Part shown: positions 58,469-59,723 of the stretch, piece by piece
How the letters are laid out: each line of letters opens with the position of its first letter
Position numbering within the stretch: position 1 is the stretch's first letter
Made by a program: the position numbers and the translations under genes
Notes under the pieces: generated by a model
Told to the model about the DNA's origin: nothing
Databases searched by the model: none
What the model saw: the letters and a program-made list of their open reading frames with translations, nothing else
DNA from: Bacteroidaceae bacterium
Lineage (GTDB): Bacteria > Bacteroidota > Bacteroidia > Bacteroidales > Bacteroidaceae
Reading direction: 5' to 3'
Length of the DNA stretch: 59,723 bases
NCBI GenBank assembly: GCA_017622815.1
Contig: JAGAQH010000004.1
Coordinates: 1-59,723, forward strand

Positions 58469-59723
58469 ATGAAGAACAAGACTTCTGCTTTTTTGCTGAT
58501 ATACATAATAATTACTGCGTTAGTTAGCACTACTTCATGCCATCGTTCTGAGCACACAGAGCAGCAACTGTTTATGATGGACACGCTGTCGGATGAAAAT
58601 CCAGACACCGTTCTCACTATGCTGGATTGTATGGATTTAAGCACCATGAGCCGGTCGGAGCGCATGCATGCCGAACTTCTCAGGGGCAAGGCCATGAACA
58701 AAGCGTATGTGAACTTCACCACGGACTCCGTTATGTTTGAAGTCGTTGACTGGTACGAACGTCACGGCAATGCCAACCAAAAGATGCTTGCATACTATAT
58801 ATTGGGCTGTGCTTATCGCGATTTGGAAGATGCGCTTTCGGCACTGAAATACCTAAACCAAGCAGTAGATGCCGTTGATGAGAGCGATGAAGATTGCGAC
58901 CTACACACACTGATGCGTGTCTATAGCCAGATGGGAGGATTGTATCAGCGCGTCGCTGCGTTTGAAAACGAAAGAATAGCAGATATGCATGCCGAACGAT
59001 TGGCATGGCAGATTTGCGATACCTTATCGGCGCTTCGTTTGATGTGGGCGCAGGCATGTTGTTTATATGATTCTAGAAATCAATCACAAGCAATCATGAT
59101 TCTGGATAGCATTGATATGTTCACACGGAAGAATGGCATGAGAGAACAAACAAAGATTCTCTACCCTATGAGGATAGATTACCATCTGGACATCAAAGAT
59201 GTCAAAGGCGCCGATTCGTTGTTGCGCGAATATGAATACAAGATGGGGATTAGACCAGACAGTCCCGACGAAGAGATATATGACATAGCCCACTTCTACC
59301 GCAAAGGACGATATGATCTTCTCATACAAAGTCCTAATTCTGCTATACAAATGTTCCAGAGGTATTTGCGTCTCATTGAGAATCGTTCATTTTATAATGG
59401 TATCCAACATTCATTGCGAGAGGTTTGCTATCAAGGACTAACCGAAGCCTATTCACTCCAACATCAGCCTGATTCTGTTATTAAATATGCTAATTTATAT
59501 TGTCAATGGAATGATTCCAGCACTCGGGCAAAATCATCCGAGCATCTGCTAAGATATCAATCACTTTACAACTATACAAAGATTCAAGAGCAGGCCCTGA
59601 AAGCAGAGCAGAAGGCATCACGTCTTCGTGTAATAATAATTTTGTTGGTGGTTTTCGCCACTACTATTGTCATTGTTGCGTGGTTAATTTACCAGAAGCG
59701 ACTAAAAAAAGAACGACAAAAGC
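58469..59723 (+). CDS. TPR lipoprotein with C-terminal membrane segment (partial, runs off the window)
   Basis: 418 codons are open to the window edge. Lipoprotein-type signal (KNKTSAFLLIYIIITALVST then TSCH, Cys24). Helical TPR-like repeats span about residues 75-360 (MLAYYILGCAYRDLEDALSA, LMRVYSQMGGLYQRV, AIQMFQRYLRLIE). A coiled-coil stretch (about 375-392) and a membrane segment (about 394-411, VIIILLVVFATTIVIVAWLI) lead to KRLKKERQK at the edge. In Bacteroidales such proteins often continue into a coiled coil and a LuxR-type or histidine-kinase-like end, which cannot be seen here. Codon choice (ATA, TTA, AGA, CGA common) differs from the upstream genes. Confidence 0.8.
   Translation, partial: MKNKTSAFLLIYIIITALVSTTSCHRSEHTEQQLFMMDTLSDENPDTVLTMLDCMDLSTMSRSERMHAELLRGKAMNKAYVNFTTDSVMFEVVDWYERHGNANQKMLAYYILGCAYRDLEDALSALKYLNQAVDAVDESDEDCDLHTLMRVYSQMGGLYQRVAAFENERIADMHAERLAWQICDTLSALRLMWAQACCLYDSRNQSQAIMILDSIDMFTRKNGMREQTKILYPMRIDYHLDIKDVKGADSLLREYEYKMGIRPDSPDEEIYDIAHFYRKGRYDLLIQSPNSAIQMFQRYLRLIENRSFYNGIQHSLREVCYQGLTEAYSLQHQPDSVIKYANLYCQWNDSSTRAKSSEHLLRYQSLYNYTKIQEQALKAEQKASRLRVIIILLVVFATTIVIVAWLIYQKRLKKERQK

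Overview
The window is chromosomal DNA from a member of the Bacteroidales, most likely a gut or oral Prevotellaceae-like lineage. The evidence is: promoter boxes of the Bacteroidetes TAnnTTTG type (TATCTTTG, TACCTTTG, TATATTTG) upstream of most transcription units; start codons without clear Shine-Dalgarno sequences; and family markers including the smalltalk small protein, HU-related DNA-binding protein, DUF4252 proteins with an ECF sigma factor, GldH, PorT-like barrel, GH20 and M60 enzymes, and C-termini resembling type IX secretion sorting domains. I see no transposase, integrase, phage gene or CRISPR array.

Layout. 1-31.7 kb is an accessory, repeat-rich surface region. It holds three 1300-1366-residue paralogous secreted proteins (1055-5107, 5990-10090, 21253-25158), an M60 mucin-type metallopeptidase (16100-20194), an HU-like / smalltalk / amidase triad, a phosphoethanolamine transferase, a RecQ-tail-like protein, a membrane protein plus heme-motif beta-propeller lipoprotein pair, nagB, and a DUF559 endonuclease-like gene set inside tandem repeats. 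Every spacer over about 300 bp in this half is a mosaic of the same repeat families, including an 80-bp paired-palindrome element. 31.7-36.6 kb (minus strand) holds a GH20 hexosaminidase or lacto-N-biosidase, nagA and a phosphoglucosamine mutase-type enzyme. 36.7-40.4 kb is a tightly overlapping metF-holB-ricT-gldH operon. 40.5-46.9 kb (minus) is the cell-elongation operon purH(cyclohydrolase only)-mreB-mreC-mreD-mrdA-rodA. 47.0-49.1 kb is a second GH20 fused to an LRR domain. 49.4-51.3 kb is a DUF4252 / ECF sigma / anti-sigma / DUF4252 operon. A tRNA-Met(CAT), lptF/G-ribBA, an aspartate aminotransferase, a 2x[4Fe-4S] ferredoxin, a PorT-like barrel and rplS follow. The last gene (58469 to the window end) is a TPR lipoprotein cut by the edge.

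How the genes fit together. Two GH20 enzymes, the M60 peptidase and several lectin-like or F5/8-like modules suggest growth on host mucin or other N-acetylhexosamine glycans. nagA, nagB and the GlmM-type mutase handle the released amino sugar and route it to glycolysis or the cell wall, which the mre-rod operon builds. The most unusual content is non-coding: (i) the 80-bp paired palindromes with centres fixed 51-52 bp apart; (ii) two separate three-unit arrays of TGTTG-N6-CAACA with an exact 22-bp period, both between convergent transcription units; (iii) the DUF559 gene bracketed by repeated modules; and (iv) mosaic homology among the three giant paralogs, whose UTRs are conserved as well.

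All calls come from reading the sequence only. No database search was run.
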